From: Batkoa obscura
Lineage: Eukaryota > Entomophthoromycota > Entomophthoromycetes > Entomophthorales > Batkoaceae
Length of the DNA stretch: 64,000 bases
Direction of reading: 5' to 3'
NCBI GenBank assembly: GCA_030770535.1
Contig: JASVEC010000018.1
Coordinates: 248,001 to 312,000, forward strand
The first letter of the stretch is position 1. Each line of letters opens with the position of its first letter. The translations under genes and the position numbers were made by a program. Shown here in pieces: positions 54,373 through 64,000 of this stretch. The notes beneath the pieces are model-generated. The model ran no database searches, had not been told where the DNA came from, and saw only the letters and a list, made by a program, of their open reading frames with translations.

Positions 54373-55729
54373 CTATATTTTCTTATTAATTGAAATAAAT
54401 CTAGTGTTATCATTTAAGTTGTCTATTATATTCAACTTTAAGTTTTGCTTTAAGTTGAGATCCATGTGTAATTCAATAAATTTAAGAGCTGCATTAACAT
54501 TATCTTTTAAAGCTTGTTTTGCTGATATAGACAAAAGTTTAGAAAAAGGAAACAATTTTTGAACTAAACGGAGCTCACTTTGCAACAATGGGAGCACATG
54601 TTCCATCAAAGGCATGACATTTCGCAAAAAAGGGAGTGCATTTTCTACCAAAGCAGGTACATCAGACTGATGATAATGCATAGAATTTAATAGAACAAAC
54701 ACTTGGTTATCATCATTGGTTTGTAATAACTTCAAAGTTTCATTGTAATTTGGCTGCCATTTGGAAAATGCATCCGTAAGGATCCCTAAACTGGGTTTAG
54801 TAATGATACCATTAGTTACTGGATACATCCAAGGATCAAATACAACTCCTAATTTGTAGGGATTATCCTTTTCTTTCAGTATTTCTAATACAGTACTACC
54901 ACCAAAAGAATGGCCTAAAAGATATGTTTCTTTGAAATTTAATCTGTTTTTAAACCTAGACAATCCATCAAACCAAAATTCTCTTTCATCTTTATTCTTA
55001 TTCAACTCTTTTAAGTATTGCCATTCACTATCCTTTTCATCTGGTATATATAGTCCTTCCTTTTTCAATTGGCCTTGATTTAATAACTCTAATACTTTCA
55101 ATGCATCTTTAAGTTCCTTCTTTCTCAATATTATCTGTTTTTGCCGGAATAATAAGTTTTCTGGACTACCTTCCTTCCCATCCGGAGTCTTATATCTCAG
55201 CTCTTGAGGTTTACTAGACCTATATGAATAGGCTGCTGATCCATCTTGATGTTCGATAGCCGCTACAACAATACCGTGGCTTGCCAACTCACCGCAGGTT
55301 CCTGAGTAAAGTGTACGTGCACCTGCTAATCCGTGACTAAAAAAAGCAACTGGAAATTGATCAATCCTTTTCAACAAATCACTGCCATCCGATACGTAAC
55401 TTCCCTGCTTAGGATGACCATACAAATAATTGACCAATGGGTCACTAATTGTAGTTGGTATCTTAAGATAATCTAAAAAGCCTATTAAGCAAGATTAGCA
55501 TAGCGGTAAACAGTTATTTTAAAACGTTACTTCTCATATACATATTACTAGGATAAGGAGCCCAATTCATTAATTGATTGTATAGTTTGTTGGATTCAGA
55601 AGGATAACAAATTCTCAATAGCACACTGCCATCTTGGTCAATATTTCGTGTTATGTTTAAGTTGTACTCAATATCCCTACAGCTTACTTTATATGGGCCT
55701 GAATAGGCGGGTAGGTTGTTAAATAGCAT
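54373..55729 (-). CDS. PAF acetylhydrolase-like lipase, gene 4
   Basis: Exons 55531-55729 and 54373-55481 give 435 aa. Nucleophile elbow GHSFGGSTVLEIL, acid in VFDPWMYPVTNG, His in HYHQSDVPALVE, so the triad is complete. It shares with gene 3 the nucleophile region and an even longer inserted segment of repeated hydrophobic units (LPFLRNVMPLMEHVLPLLQ type) before ISAKQALKDNVNAALKFIE. Genes 3 and 4 are therefore the younger tandem pair. EHQDGSAAYSY replaces the EHRDGSAAYSY of the others. No signal peptide. Confidence 0.88.
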
Positions 55730-55835
55730 TTTTGAGGTTGGGTTTTAATATTGGTAATATTTAATGCTCTCCTACTTCTATTATTTCTTTTGTCTTTTAT
55801 CTTTTTTCACAGCTCACTATTTAGCTTATATTTTT

Positions 55836-55842
55836 TTTTATA
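55836..55842 (-). promoter_or_regulatory. Possible TATA box of lipase gene 4
   Basis: TATAAAA on the minus strand, about 107 bp upstream of the start codon, within an A/T run. Weaker than the other three. Confidence 0.3.
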
Positions 55843-56555
55843 CAAATGCCTTTTTTATTCTGCTTTTATGCTTTACCTTAACTTTGATCAAGGTTAAGTT
55901 TTAGGATAGATGTTAATAATAAATTTCTGCTAAGCTTAATGTTATTTGCAGTAAATCCTTCACATCATCTTTAAATTTTCCTTGTTATGTTCAAAGGATT
56001 AAATGATAACTCGTTTATTTTTTAGAGATCTTCATAAAATAATCTTGATCTCTATATAAAAATAAATCATTTATTATTACGAGTACTATTGATTAAAAAT
56101 ACAAATTAAATCACATCAGTTTCATTTCGATAAAAAAATAAAATTATTTATCCAAATCTGGAAATTATTATAAAAAATTCTAATGTTGATGCTTTGAGTA
56201 CAAAAAGCTTAAATACTATGACTGTATAACTGTTACGGAATTGTCAATGGGAATGTATTTAATGTTTAATGTTAAAATAAAAAGGATTTCACTTTGATAG
56301 TAAATACGTAGTATTTCAAAGGTGGATTGTTTAAGCCAAAGTATAAAACCAACTTTGATTTTGATAATGATTATTATCATTATTTATTTGATTAAGCTTG
56401 TGAATTAGTAGAATACAACTTGTCAAATTAAAAGATCATTAACTCAAATATATGGAAAGTACTTGAAGTTAATAACTTTAAATTAAACGTCCTTCTTAAA
56501 ATATATTTGAATCATTTAATTCTTCAATTTTTCAATAAGATATCTAATAACATAT

Positions 56556-56649
56556 GGGGATGTTTTTTTGATTTCATTACTTTTCGATTTTTTGAGCGCT
56601 ATCTGAGTGAAAACGTTGTTAGTAAAATCCTTAAAAAAAACACATCCCC
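56556..56649 (+). mobile_element. Miniature inverted-repeat element, copy 22
   Basis: A 94-bp copy with intact GGGGATGT and ACATCCCC ends and ATAT direct flanks (56552-56555, 56650-56653). Confidence 0.9.
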
Positions 56650-57155
56650 ATATTGTTGAAAAATAGTAATCTATACTTTAAAATGTTCCACAGACTTCCT
56701 TAAGATCGATCACAAATAACTTCAGAGTACTTTTCTATCTAAAAATAAATACATGTAATATTATTTGTTTTAAACATATTACGAGGTTTAATATTCAAAC
56801 TACTATTTAAAAAATAATAGAGCGATAAGTTCTAATCTAAAAGAGTAAGTGTTAGATTATTTATATTAAACAAAAATTAAATCTTGAGTATAAAGCCTAT
56901 TGACAGTGAAGATAGTACTACATTAAGCAGCTTCCATTTCGTTCTTTAAAGATAGGCTAAAAAGCTTTGCCTTCTAACCTTAAATGTAAATATATTTTAT
57001 TAAACATATTTCTTCCACTTAACTGACTATAAGCAATCTTCCCGTGATCAAGATAATACTTCTTATAAGTATATCCAAAAACAAACAGTCGTCTGTGGAA
57101 TTATTACAATATTTTTTTAGATGCTATAGACTTATCCTTTTATAATTTAATATTT

Positions 57156-57250
57156 GGGGTTGTTTTTTTTGGTTTCATTATTTTTCCATTTTTTAGGTGC
57201 TATTTGAGTGAAAGATTGTAATAAAATTCTTAAACAAGAAACATATCCCC
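57156..57250 (+). mobile_element. Miniature inverted-repeat element, copy 23
   Basis: A 95-bp copy, flanks ATTT and CTTT (imperfect duplication). It lies about 530 bp upstream of the oxygenase start. Confidence 0.85.
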
Positions 57251-57783
57251 CTTTGGGGTTTAAAATACTTCTTTCACTTGATTTGGCATTATGCTGGAAA
57301 TTTATAATAGCTAATCTAAAACTAATCCAATTTTACAATAGTTAAATTCTAAGTGTCTGGGCACTTTATACAAGCTACTGAACACTACGTTATAATAAAT
57401 AATTATCAAAACTAGGTTTGAAAGTTTGTTCTTTTCTTCTTTTAATATATAGCATAGCAAATTGTAAATAGTTTAATTATATTATAAGGTTACTATATTT
57501 AAATCAATGTAAAAACAGTGGACTTTGATAGAGTTATTTCCTAAGTAACCCATTTTAGGATCTTGTCAAAAAATAAAAATTGCAATTTTTAAGCAAATAT
57601 ACTAAATAAGGTAAACTTAAATCTCGGAGTAAGCAGGTTTTGAATTTTAAAACATAGCAAATATCATTTAATAAGTTATATTTTAAAGAATACGTCAAAC
57701 TCATTTTTCGATTTATTCTTTTAAATAAAATTCCAATAAATCTTTCTTTCCTTTTCATTTTAATTTTAATTTCAAATACAATC

Positions 57784-59018
57784 ATGTCGCCAGCGAATAG
57801 TATGTTATCAACACTGCCTATCATTAACTTGGATGCATTTTTAAATGATCCAAATAGTCCAGATAGTATTCAAGAGGCTAAAAAGGTAGTTTAAATATAA
57901 CTAAAATTTAAAACAGTCCAACTCACGTTTCTAGGTTAAAGAAGCCCTTATAAACTATGGTTGTTTAGTAGTAAAAGATCCTCGTGTTAGCGAATCTAAA
58001 AACCAGGAGTTTTTAAACTTAGTGGAAAGCTACTATGATCAAGGTACTGAAAAAGTGATGGAGGACACAAGGCCAGAGGTAGGATATCAGGTTGGCGTTA
58101 CCCCACCCTCTACTGAAGACCCAAGATGTAAAACAGATGCAGCTTGTCAAGAGATCATTGAGAAAGTAATTAAAATATGTTTTTAGAGATAAGAAATGAG
58201 AAAACTAATCTTGGTTATTAGTTACCTATAGAGAGTCGACCATTGACAAGCAGTGGGCCAGACCCAAAATGGCGTTATGCCTGGAGAATCGGCAACTCAA
58301 ATAAGAATGAAGAGCTCAAGCTGTTGAAGTCGGAGCAAGTAGTGCCAAAAGGTAAAATAAATAAAGCGGAGATTAATAATTAATATTTTTTTAAAAATTA
58401 CTAGGCTTTCCAACTTGGGAAAAGGTAATGGATGAATGGGGTAATTTGATGCATCAAGCCGTAGCTAGCATCTCGCAGTTAGCTGCACTTGGCTTCGAGC
58501 TACCTATGAATACTTTCTATGACCTTATTAGGGACGGTGCTCATCTTCTCTCACCAACTGGCTCAAACCTTAATGAATATAATAAAAAAGACACTATTTT
58601 AGCTGGATTTCATTACGACCTTTGCTTTTTAACGATCCATGGAAAATCACGCTTCCCAGGCTTAAATATTTGGGCAAGAAATAACTTTGAGAAAGTACCA
58701 GTTAAGGTACCAGATGGTTATTTGTTAGTACAAGCTGGTAAACAATTTGAATGGGTCACTGGGGGTGTCATTAAGGCAGGTTATCATGAGGTGATTGTCA
58801 ATGACGGAACTATTCAAGCGATTCAGAAGGCTAAAGACGAAAAGAGGTCTTTATGGAGAGTTTCTTCTACTTTGTTTAATCACATTCAATCGGATAAATT
58901 TATGGAGCCTATTTCTCAGCTTAAAGAGTATGATTCGTTTAATTCAGAGAAATATCCTAAGATGTTGGCCCATGATTATGTAGTTAAGGAGTTAGCAGGG
59001 ATCAATCTTTTTTCTTAA
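57784..59018 (+). CDS. 2-oxoglutarate/Fe(II)-dependent dioxygenase (isopenicillin-N-synthase-like)
   Basis: Four exons: 57784-57885, 57935-58165, 58222-58351, 58405-59018, giving 358 aa. The N-terminal DIOX_N part begins LPIINLDAF and includes EALINYGCLVVKDPR. The jelly-roll core has the iron-binding HYD in AGFHYDLCFLTIH. The distal histidine is probably in KAGYHEVIVN, and Arg-x-Ser in KRSLWRVSS for 2-oxoglutarate. The family covers many oxidations (hydroxylation, desaturation, ring closure) and the substrate cannot be told. The N-terminal motif SRPLTSSGPDPKWRYAWRIG and the 358-aa length suit a stand-alone cytosolic enzyme. Convergent with the P5-type ATPase, with 147 bp between stops. No secondary-metabolite cluster is visible nearby. 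Confidence 0.88.
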
Positions 59019-59165
59019 TAATTTAAATAATGCGATTGTCTTTTTATTTTATTTTTTATTTTTCATTCTGCTCTTAGTTTATCAAATTTTTAATTATAAG
59101 ATTATAAATTAAATGTTTTGTAAAAATTATAGCTTTATTATTATCATTATCAAAAAGTAAAAAAA

Positions 59166-62100
59166 TTAAAGTTTAAGTTTCAAACGATCAAGTGGTCTAG
59201 CTTGCCTTAAATAGTTTCGAACTGGACCTAGGACAAACACTGCTTCCCAAATTAAAGAACATGCCATATTTCCTAAACATAATCCAAGCATAGCATATCT
59301 AAAATAACGCGGGTATACATTATGTCCAATAGGAGCGTTGTATTTTGGAATTTCAAAGTCAGGTACTGAGTATTCATTAGCTAACACGTTTTTGTCACCA
59401 CAATTCAATCTCATTAAACAGCCAAGGCGATTGGGATCTGCAAGCAACATGTAAATCAACATGGTTAAGAAAGTGGCCCATAAAAGCATTAAGCTGTAGT
59501 TCCTAAAGAAAGCACGACGGAATTTATACCCAAAGTTATAAATAAAACCTGCATTTACAAATTGGAATAAAGTAACAAAACCTAATGTCTGACCTTCAAA
59601 GTTATCTCCTAATAAATACCATTTGGTAAGATCAACGTAGTTACCATCAAATTCATTACATTTAAAGAAAGGTTGTTTATATAATAATCCATAGGCTCCT
59701 ATTAAGAAAACAGTATTAATTAATACTTGACCAATGGTTGAACATAATGTTTCTGGTCCCAATAAGCGAGCAGTTGGCCTATAGGGTGAAAGTTTTATAG
59801 CAGCCTTAGATTGTGATATAGCTAAAGTCATACCAATAGCAATAAAAGCATCTACAGCAATCCAAATATTTTCAGATACAGAAACTGAGAAGTAAAACGA
59901 TGGGATCTTAAGCCAGGCCATAATTTCACCATACATAATAAGATATTTATAGCCAGCAAATGAAGTAGCAAGTGCAGCACGACCTTGACGCAAAAGCTCA
60001 ACACACGATGCAACGGAACGGAAAGATGATGAAAATGGTGATACAATTGAGGCTTCAGCTTCAGACAAAGCAATACCAACATGTGCTGCACGTAAAGCAC
60101 CGCAATCATTACCACCATCTCCACACATAGCAGTAACACCACGTTCCATATGTAAATTAATACAGTCTACTTTATCCTGAGGCGTCATACGAGCAAAAAC
60201 ACGGGTATTTAATACAAGCTCTCTGATGATTGACTCATTTCTACAAAGTTCATTAAAAGCTTTACCTGTCATAGCTAATTCTAAGGTAGTACCCAAGCCA
60301 TCTTTAGGGAACATTGAAAGGATTGAGTCAGTATCAAGTAAGGTACGATTGGGGTTTGAATATTCATCTACATCCACCCAATAAACTTGTTTATTTTCAT
60401 CAGTTTCAGCTAAATAGACTTGAGAAGTATTAGGCATCATGCTACAAGCCTTAGCAATATACACACCAGTTAAAGCAGTATCACCAGTAATCATAACAGT
60501 ACGAGTATTACCCTCCTTTAACTCACGGATTGATTCCTCAGTATCTTCTTTAAGGAGATTCTTGAATACAATTAAACCTAATAAATCAATGTCCTTTTCA
60601 AGTTCTTCACGGCTCATATCTTTTAAAGCGCCAATGTCAATTTTACCAAGGTCACGATGAGCTAATGCTAATACATAACAACCTTCTTTAGCCAGGTTAT
60701 TAGTGACATTATCATAATCATTAGGAATTGAAGCTGGGTTTGATAAATCTTTAAGTTTCTCAAAAGACCCTTTGACAAAAATATGAACGTGACCAGTATT
60801 TGAATCCAAAACGGCAACAGACATAGAAGCTCTAGCATGAACGAATTCGAATCGCTTTACAATATGTGCCTCCCATGGTTTCTCATCTGGAGATTGCATG
60901 GTATCAACGTAGTCTGGGGATGGTGGTTGAAGTAATTTCCATTTGGTTGAGGTAAACATTTCAATATCTACTGGGTTACCAATTAAAGTACCATTCACTT
61001 GAGTTACAGAATGACATGAAGCTAAACCAAGTTGGAAAAGCTCATCAAATTCTTCTTGTTCATATCTAAGTTCGCCAAATCTCTTTTCTAGTCCAACTAT
61101 TTGCCCACCATAAAACTCTAGGCCTTCTTTCGTTAAGGTGCCAGTTTTATCAAAGCAGAAAATTTGGACTTTACCAGCTATCATGATTCTGGGTAAATCA
61201 ACACAGAAAATTTTCTTTTTTCTTAATTCATTGGAAGCAACAGATTGACCTACAACCAAGGCAGCGGGCAAAATAGGGGACAAGATTTGAGATAAACAGA
61301 ACATACCATAAAACCAAGAAGCTGTACCACCCTTTTGTTGAAGCCATAATGATAAACAGAAAAGAACTACACCCCAAATAGCTAAAATAATAATAACTAC
61401 TTTAAGTTGTTCATCAAAAATAAATGAAATTGGGTTGGGGAATAAGATTTTATAAACCAATTGACCTTTATCAGTAGAAGTAGAAGTTTGGTAAACTAAG
61501 GCTGTGACTGTTTGTTCATCATTAGAAGGTGTAGTTTGCACGACAGTTGTACCAGAGAACAAAGAATTAATTTTTGATGCACCTAATCGATCATAAACAG
61601 TTTCTTCATCCTTTACTGGGAATTTACGGATGGGTAAAGGTTCTCCAGTTAATGAGGATTCATCAGCAACAATATTACCACTAATCAATATAGCATCGCA
61701 AGGGACCACTTTGTTATTTTCAACTTGGAAAATATCTCCTGGTACAAGGTCGGCAGTAGATTTATCACTCCATTCGCCATCTCTTAATATTTTAACATGA
61801 TCCTGATGTTCTGCCATCTTTTTGACTCTTCTTTCAGCCTTAAGTCTTACCACTACCTTAATAAGGGCTGATATAAAGATAACTGCGGTATCTACTAAAC
61901 CGATCTTATAGTAGGCAAGATAATAAAAGAGCCACATAATCATAAGTTGATAAAGATAGAAAAAGGAAGTGAATTCCTGAAGGAAAGCAACGATGAAAGA
62001 TGGCACATAAACTTCAATAAAGTTAGGACCTTTGAGTTCGAGACGACGATTAGCTTCTGTGGTTGAAAGACCAGAACTCAACTTAAGGAAATGAGATGAA

Positions 62101-63302
62101 TGAGTTCCTAAATCAAAATCAAAGGGTTGGAAGTGTGTTGAACTATCATTATAAACATAACGACGGCATTGATAATTAAAATATAATAAGTCATTGGAGG
62201 TTCTTAAAAGTTGTGTGGATGTAATTCTGTAATTAGCACCTAAAGCTACTTTTAAGCCTTGTTCTACTTGACGTAATTTAGCAAGTATTTGAGAGCCATC
62301 GTCCAACAAGATTGTAGGGATCTGTGGCTGTTCAATTTGAATATATTGAGCTTGAAGAGGCTTAACTTGAATGCGGAAAAAGTTCCTTAAGCGAAAACGG
62401 AAGACATTAAGTACTACAAACCAAGTAGTAGCGAAAATCCAAATCCCAATAAACATGGATGAAGAAAGATCGTAATTTTCGTGGGCTATACCATAAAGCT
62501 TTCCGTTGATAGCACCATAGTAATCGGCAGTAATAACGGCGAGATAAACAATCCATCCAATGCTGATAAATAGAAAGGAGTATAACATAAAAGTACCAAA
62601 AAAATCGTTGACAAAGCCTTTGATTGGGAAAGGTTCATCTTCAAGCTCAGAATTGTTTTCAGCTCCCTTTTTCTCATCTACTTCAATTGGTGAGGTATCA
62701 ACAGCATACATATGTTGAACCTTGCCTTCTCTTATTCTTTTATAAGCGGCCCAAATTAAGATTAACAAAATTTCTGAACCAAGTATAGAGAAAACAGAAA
62801 TCCACATGGGTTCTGTAAAGGTAAATTGAGGACTTGGAGCTGGTGGACAAGCGGCCCAGTATTTTTCATCATTAATTCCAGAAGACCAGTTATTGAGATC
62901 AGTAGCTGTATTTAATTTATCTCCGCAATTATTAGCTAGCATTTTATTTTTAATGCTAGGATCAAATGCATCAATATCTACCATAACTGGTTCCGAGGAA
63001 CATGGAACATGATCTGTAGAGTCGTCTAAACATGAACATATATTCTTTATACCGTCACAAGAGCTATGACAAGCTCCATCACCACATGGCACTTGGCCAT
63101 CGGCACATTCTAATTTCACACCTTCTGGACATTGAGATAAATCTTTAACACATAGGATATTACATTTTAAATCTAAAACTTTGTGTCGTGGACAAACATT
63201 TCCATCCAAATCGAAATCATTAATTGTATTAAAAGCAGGGATACTATATACACTATTAAGTATAAGTAAACTTGGAAGAAGCTTTAAGAAATTAAGCTTC
63301 AT
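59166..63302 (-). CDS. P5-type cation-transporting ATPase with lumenal Cys-rich N-terminus
   Basis: Single exon of 1378 aa. P5 ATPases act in ER or endolysosomal membranes; P5B members export polyamines from lysosomes or vacuoles. The P-type core is complete: SSLTGEPLPI (about residue 550), phosphorylation motif CFDKTGTLTKEG (Asp about 717), FVKGSFEKL in the nucleotide domain, MITGDTALTG, and MCGDGGNDCGALRAAHVGIA then LSEAEASIV, the P5-specific hinge. The TM4 motif reads SPILPAALV; it is nearer P5B (PPALP) than P5A (PPELP), but with Ser replacing the first Pro. Unusually, the chain starts with a signal peptide (first ~20 residues), then a Cys-rich head of about 70 residues (CPRHKV..., CADGQVPCGDGACHSSC), and a first TM near 170. 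That puts the head in the lumen or outside. It lacks introns despite its size. Confidence 0.9.
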   Translation of the reverse strand: MKLNFLKLLPSLLILNSVYSIPAFNTINDFDLDGNVCPRHKVLDLKCNILCVKDLSQCPEGVKLECADGQVPCGDGACHSSCDGIKNICSCLDDSTDHVPCSSEPVMVDIDAFDPSIKNKMLANNCGDKLNTATDLNNWSSGINDEKYWAACPPAPSPQFTFTEPMWISVFSILGSEILLILIWAAYKRIREGKVQHMYAVDTSPIEVDEKKGAENNSELEDEPFPIKGFVNDFFGTFMLYSFLFISIGWIVYLAVITADYYGAINGKLYGIAHENYDLSSSMFIGIWIFATTWFVVLNVFRFRLRNFFRIQVKPLQAQYIQIEQPQIPTILLDDGSQILAKLRQVEQGLKVALGANYRITSTQLLRTSNDLLYFNYQCRRYVYNDSSTHFQPFDFDLGTHSSHFLKLSSGLSTTEANRRLELKGPNFIEVYVPSFIVAFLQEFTSFFYLYQLMIMWLFYYLAYYKIGLVDTAVIFISALIKVVVRLKAERRVKKMAEHQDHVKILRDGEWSDKSTADLVPGDIFQVENNKVVPCDAILISGNIVADESSLTGEPLPIRKFPVKDEETVYDRLGASKINSLFSGTTVVQTTPSNDEQTVTALVYQTSTSTDKGQLVYKILFPNPISFIFDEQLKVVIIILAIWGVVLFCLSLWLQQKGGTASWFYGMFCLSQILSPILPAALVVGQSVASNELRKKKIFCVDLPRIMIAGKVQIFCFDKTGTLTKEGLEFYGGQIVGLEKRFGELRYEQEEFDELFQLGLASCHSVTQVNGTLIGNPVDIEMFTSTKWKLLQPPSPDYVDTMQSPDEKPWEAHIVKRFEFVHARASMSVAVLDSNTGHVHIFVKGSFEKLKDLSNPASIPNDYDNVTNNLAKEGCYVLALAHRDLGKIDIGALKDMSREELEKDIDLLGLIVFKNLLKEDTEESIRELKEGNTRTVMITGDTALTGVYIAKACSMMPNTSQVYLAETDENKQVYWVDVDEYSNPNRTLLDTDSILSMFPKDGLGTTLELAMTGKAFNELCRNESIIRELVLNTRVFARMTPQDKVDCINLHMERGVTAMCGDGGNDCGALRAAHVGIALSEAEASIVSPFSSSFRSVASCVELLRQGRAALATSFAGYKYLIMYGEIMAWLKIPSFYFSVSVSENIWIAVDAFIAIGMTLAISQSKAAIKLSPYRPTARLLGPETLCSTIGQVLINTVFLIGAYGLLYKQPFFKCNEFDGNYVDLTKWYLLGDNFEGQTLGFVTLFQFVNAGFIYNFGYKFRRAFFRNYSLMLLWATFLTMLIYMLLADPNRLGCLMRLNCGDKNVLANEYSVPDFEIPKYNAPIGHNVYPRYFRYAMLGLCLGNMACSLIWEAVFVLGPVRNYLRQARPLDRLKLKL

Positions 63303-64000
63303 AGTTAGTAAAATGTATCAAATAAATCAATTGATTGTATTGTAAATATTATAAAGAGGAAAAGATTCAAAAAAGTTACAAACTACAAAGCTAACAAATT
63401 GTTTAAAACTGAAATACTTTCTAGTTACTTTTTATTTATATTATTTGAATAATGCATCTTAAAAATAAACAAGATTACTTCATTTCTAAATTTTGAGGCA
63501 AATTGCCTAATATGGAAAAATGATTTTGAAGGTATAAATGAATTCTTATATATTTAATTTGATAAAGAAGATATGAAATAATATTAATATAGTTTTAATA
63601 ACGATTTCTTGAAAAAATTCAAATATAAATAATGTTTTAATATATAAAGAACAATACAATTTTGTTGCTTTTACTTTTTAATAGTTAGCAGCTATCATCA
63701 AAATAGCTATTCCTGTTCTTTTGAACTGAATTTGCCCATCTTATAAACAAATAAAAAACTAACTACAGTTTCTAAATTTTTCAATGTTCTATTTTACAAT
63801 TAATGCTCAACTGATTTCGAGAATGAAATTGATAAATGAGCAAAATTTGACATTTTCTTATCTCAAAATGAGTACTTTAATATTACAAAATGAATAGTTT
63901 ATTATCTTAATACAGATTATTTTGAGACTATAAGTCTTGTCAACTTTATTTACTGATCAAACAAACCTTGATAAGCTTAAATCTATAAGAAAACATAAAT
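63303..64000. other. Upstream region of the P5-type ATPase, window end
   Basis: AT-rich sequence without an open frame or recognisable element. It holds the ATPase promoter by position. Confidence 0.5.

Larger units (their letters stand above)
55843..57783. other. Intergenic region between lipase gene 4 and the oxygenase
   Basis: Contains two miniature elements (copies 22 and 23). The 89-codon minus frame at 57555-57824 overlaps the oxygenase start and is a shadow. Nothing else was seen. Confidence 0.5.

Noticed and set aside
5527-57250. Miniature repeats as a CRISPR-like or regularly spaced array
   Set aside because: Copies are scattered in both orientations at irregular distances and have target duplications.

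Overview
The window is nuclear DNA of a very AT-rich eukaryote with many short introns. I rebuilt exon by exon 14 spliced genes whose reading frames close exactly across the junctions. Introns are mostly 45-66 nt, with GTAAG/GTAAT-type donors and plain AG acceptors. The gene set (uL3m, RPB7, THOC1, listerin, NOP4/RBM28, ALG1, GPHR, ASCC1, an ATAD2/Yta7-like ATPase, a P5-type ATPase, a rhodopsin-like 7TM receptor, plasma-type PAF acetylhydrolase-like lipases) suggests an early-diverging fungus. A Zoopagomycota/Entomophthoromycotina-type genome would fit, but that placement is an inference from gene content, base composition and intron style.

Layout. 0.5-5.3 kb: RPB7 (-), GPHR (-), mitochondrial ribosomal protein uL3m (+). 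5.3-9.2 kb: repeat-rich, with a ~95-bp miniature element family, two solo-LTR-like insertions and nested inverted repeats. 9.2-15 kb: a 7TM receptor (+), two small secreted proteins, an MFS transporter (-). 15.9-24 kb: an ASCC1-like paralogue (-), an ATAD2/Yta7-type AAA protein (-), a second, canonical-looking ASCC1 (+). 24.6-28 kb: an SR protein (-) and THOC1 (+). 28-31.6 kb: repeats and a third solo LTR. 31.6-36.3 kb: ALG1 (-) and NOP4/RBM28 (-). 38.5-55.7 kb: a PAF-acetylhydrolase-like family, with one gene (+) upstream of listerin/LTN1 (-), then one pseudogene and three intact genes in tandem (-). 57.8-63.3 kb: a 2-oxoglutarate/Fe(II) oxygenase (+) and a P5-type ATPase with a secretory leader and Cys-rich lumenal head (-).

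Most genes are housekeeping: transcription, mRNA export, ribosome assembly, ribosome quality control, N-glycosylation, Golgi ion balance. The accessory layer is the lipase array, the small secreted proteins, the receptor, and at least 23 copies of one miniature inverted-terminal-repeat element. These copies begin GGGGATGT, end ACATCCCC, and lie between 4-bp target duplications where the duplication can be read. They sit only between genes, and one inverted pair lies directly on the start codon of the decayed lipase copy. I saw no tRNA, rRNA or CRISPR in the window.
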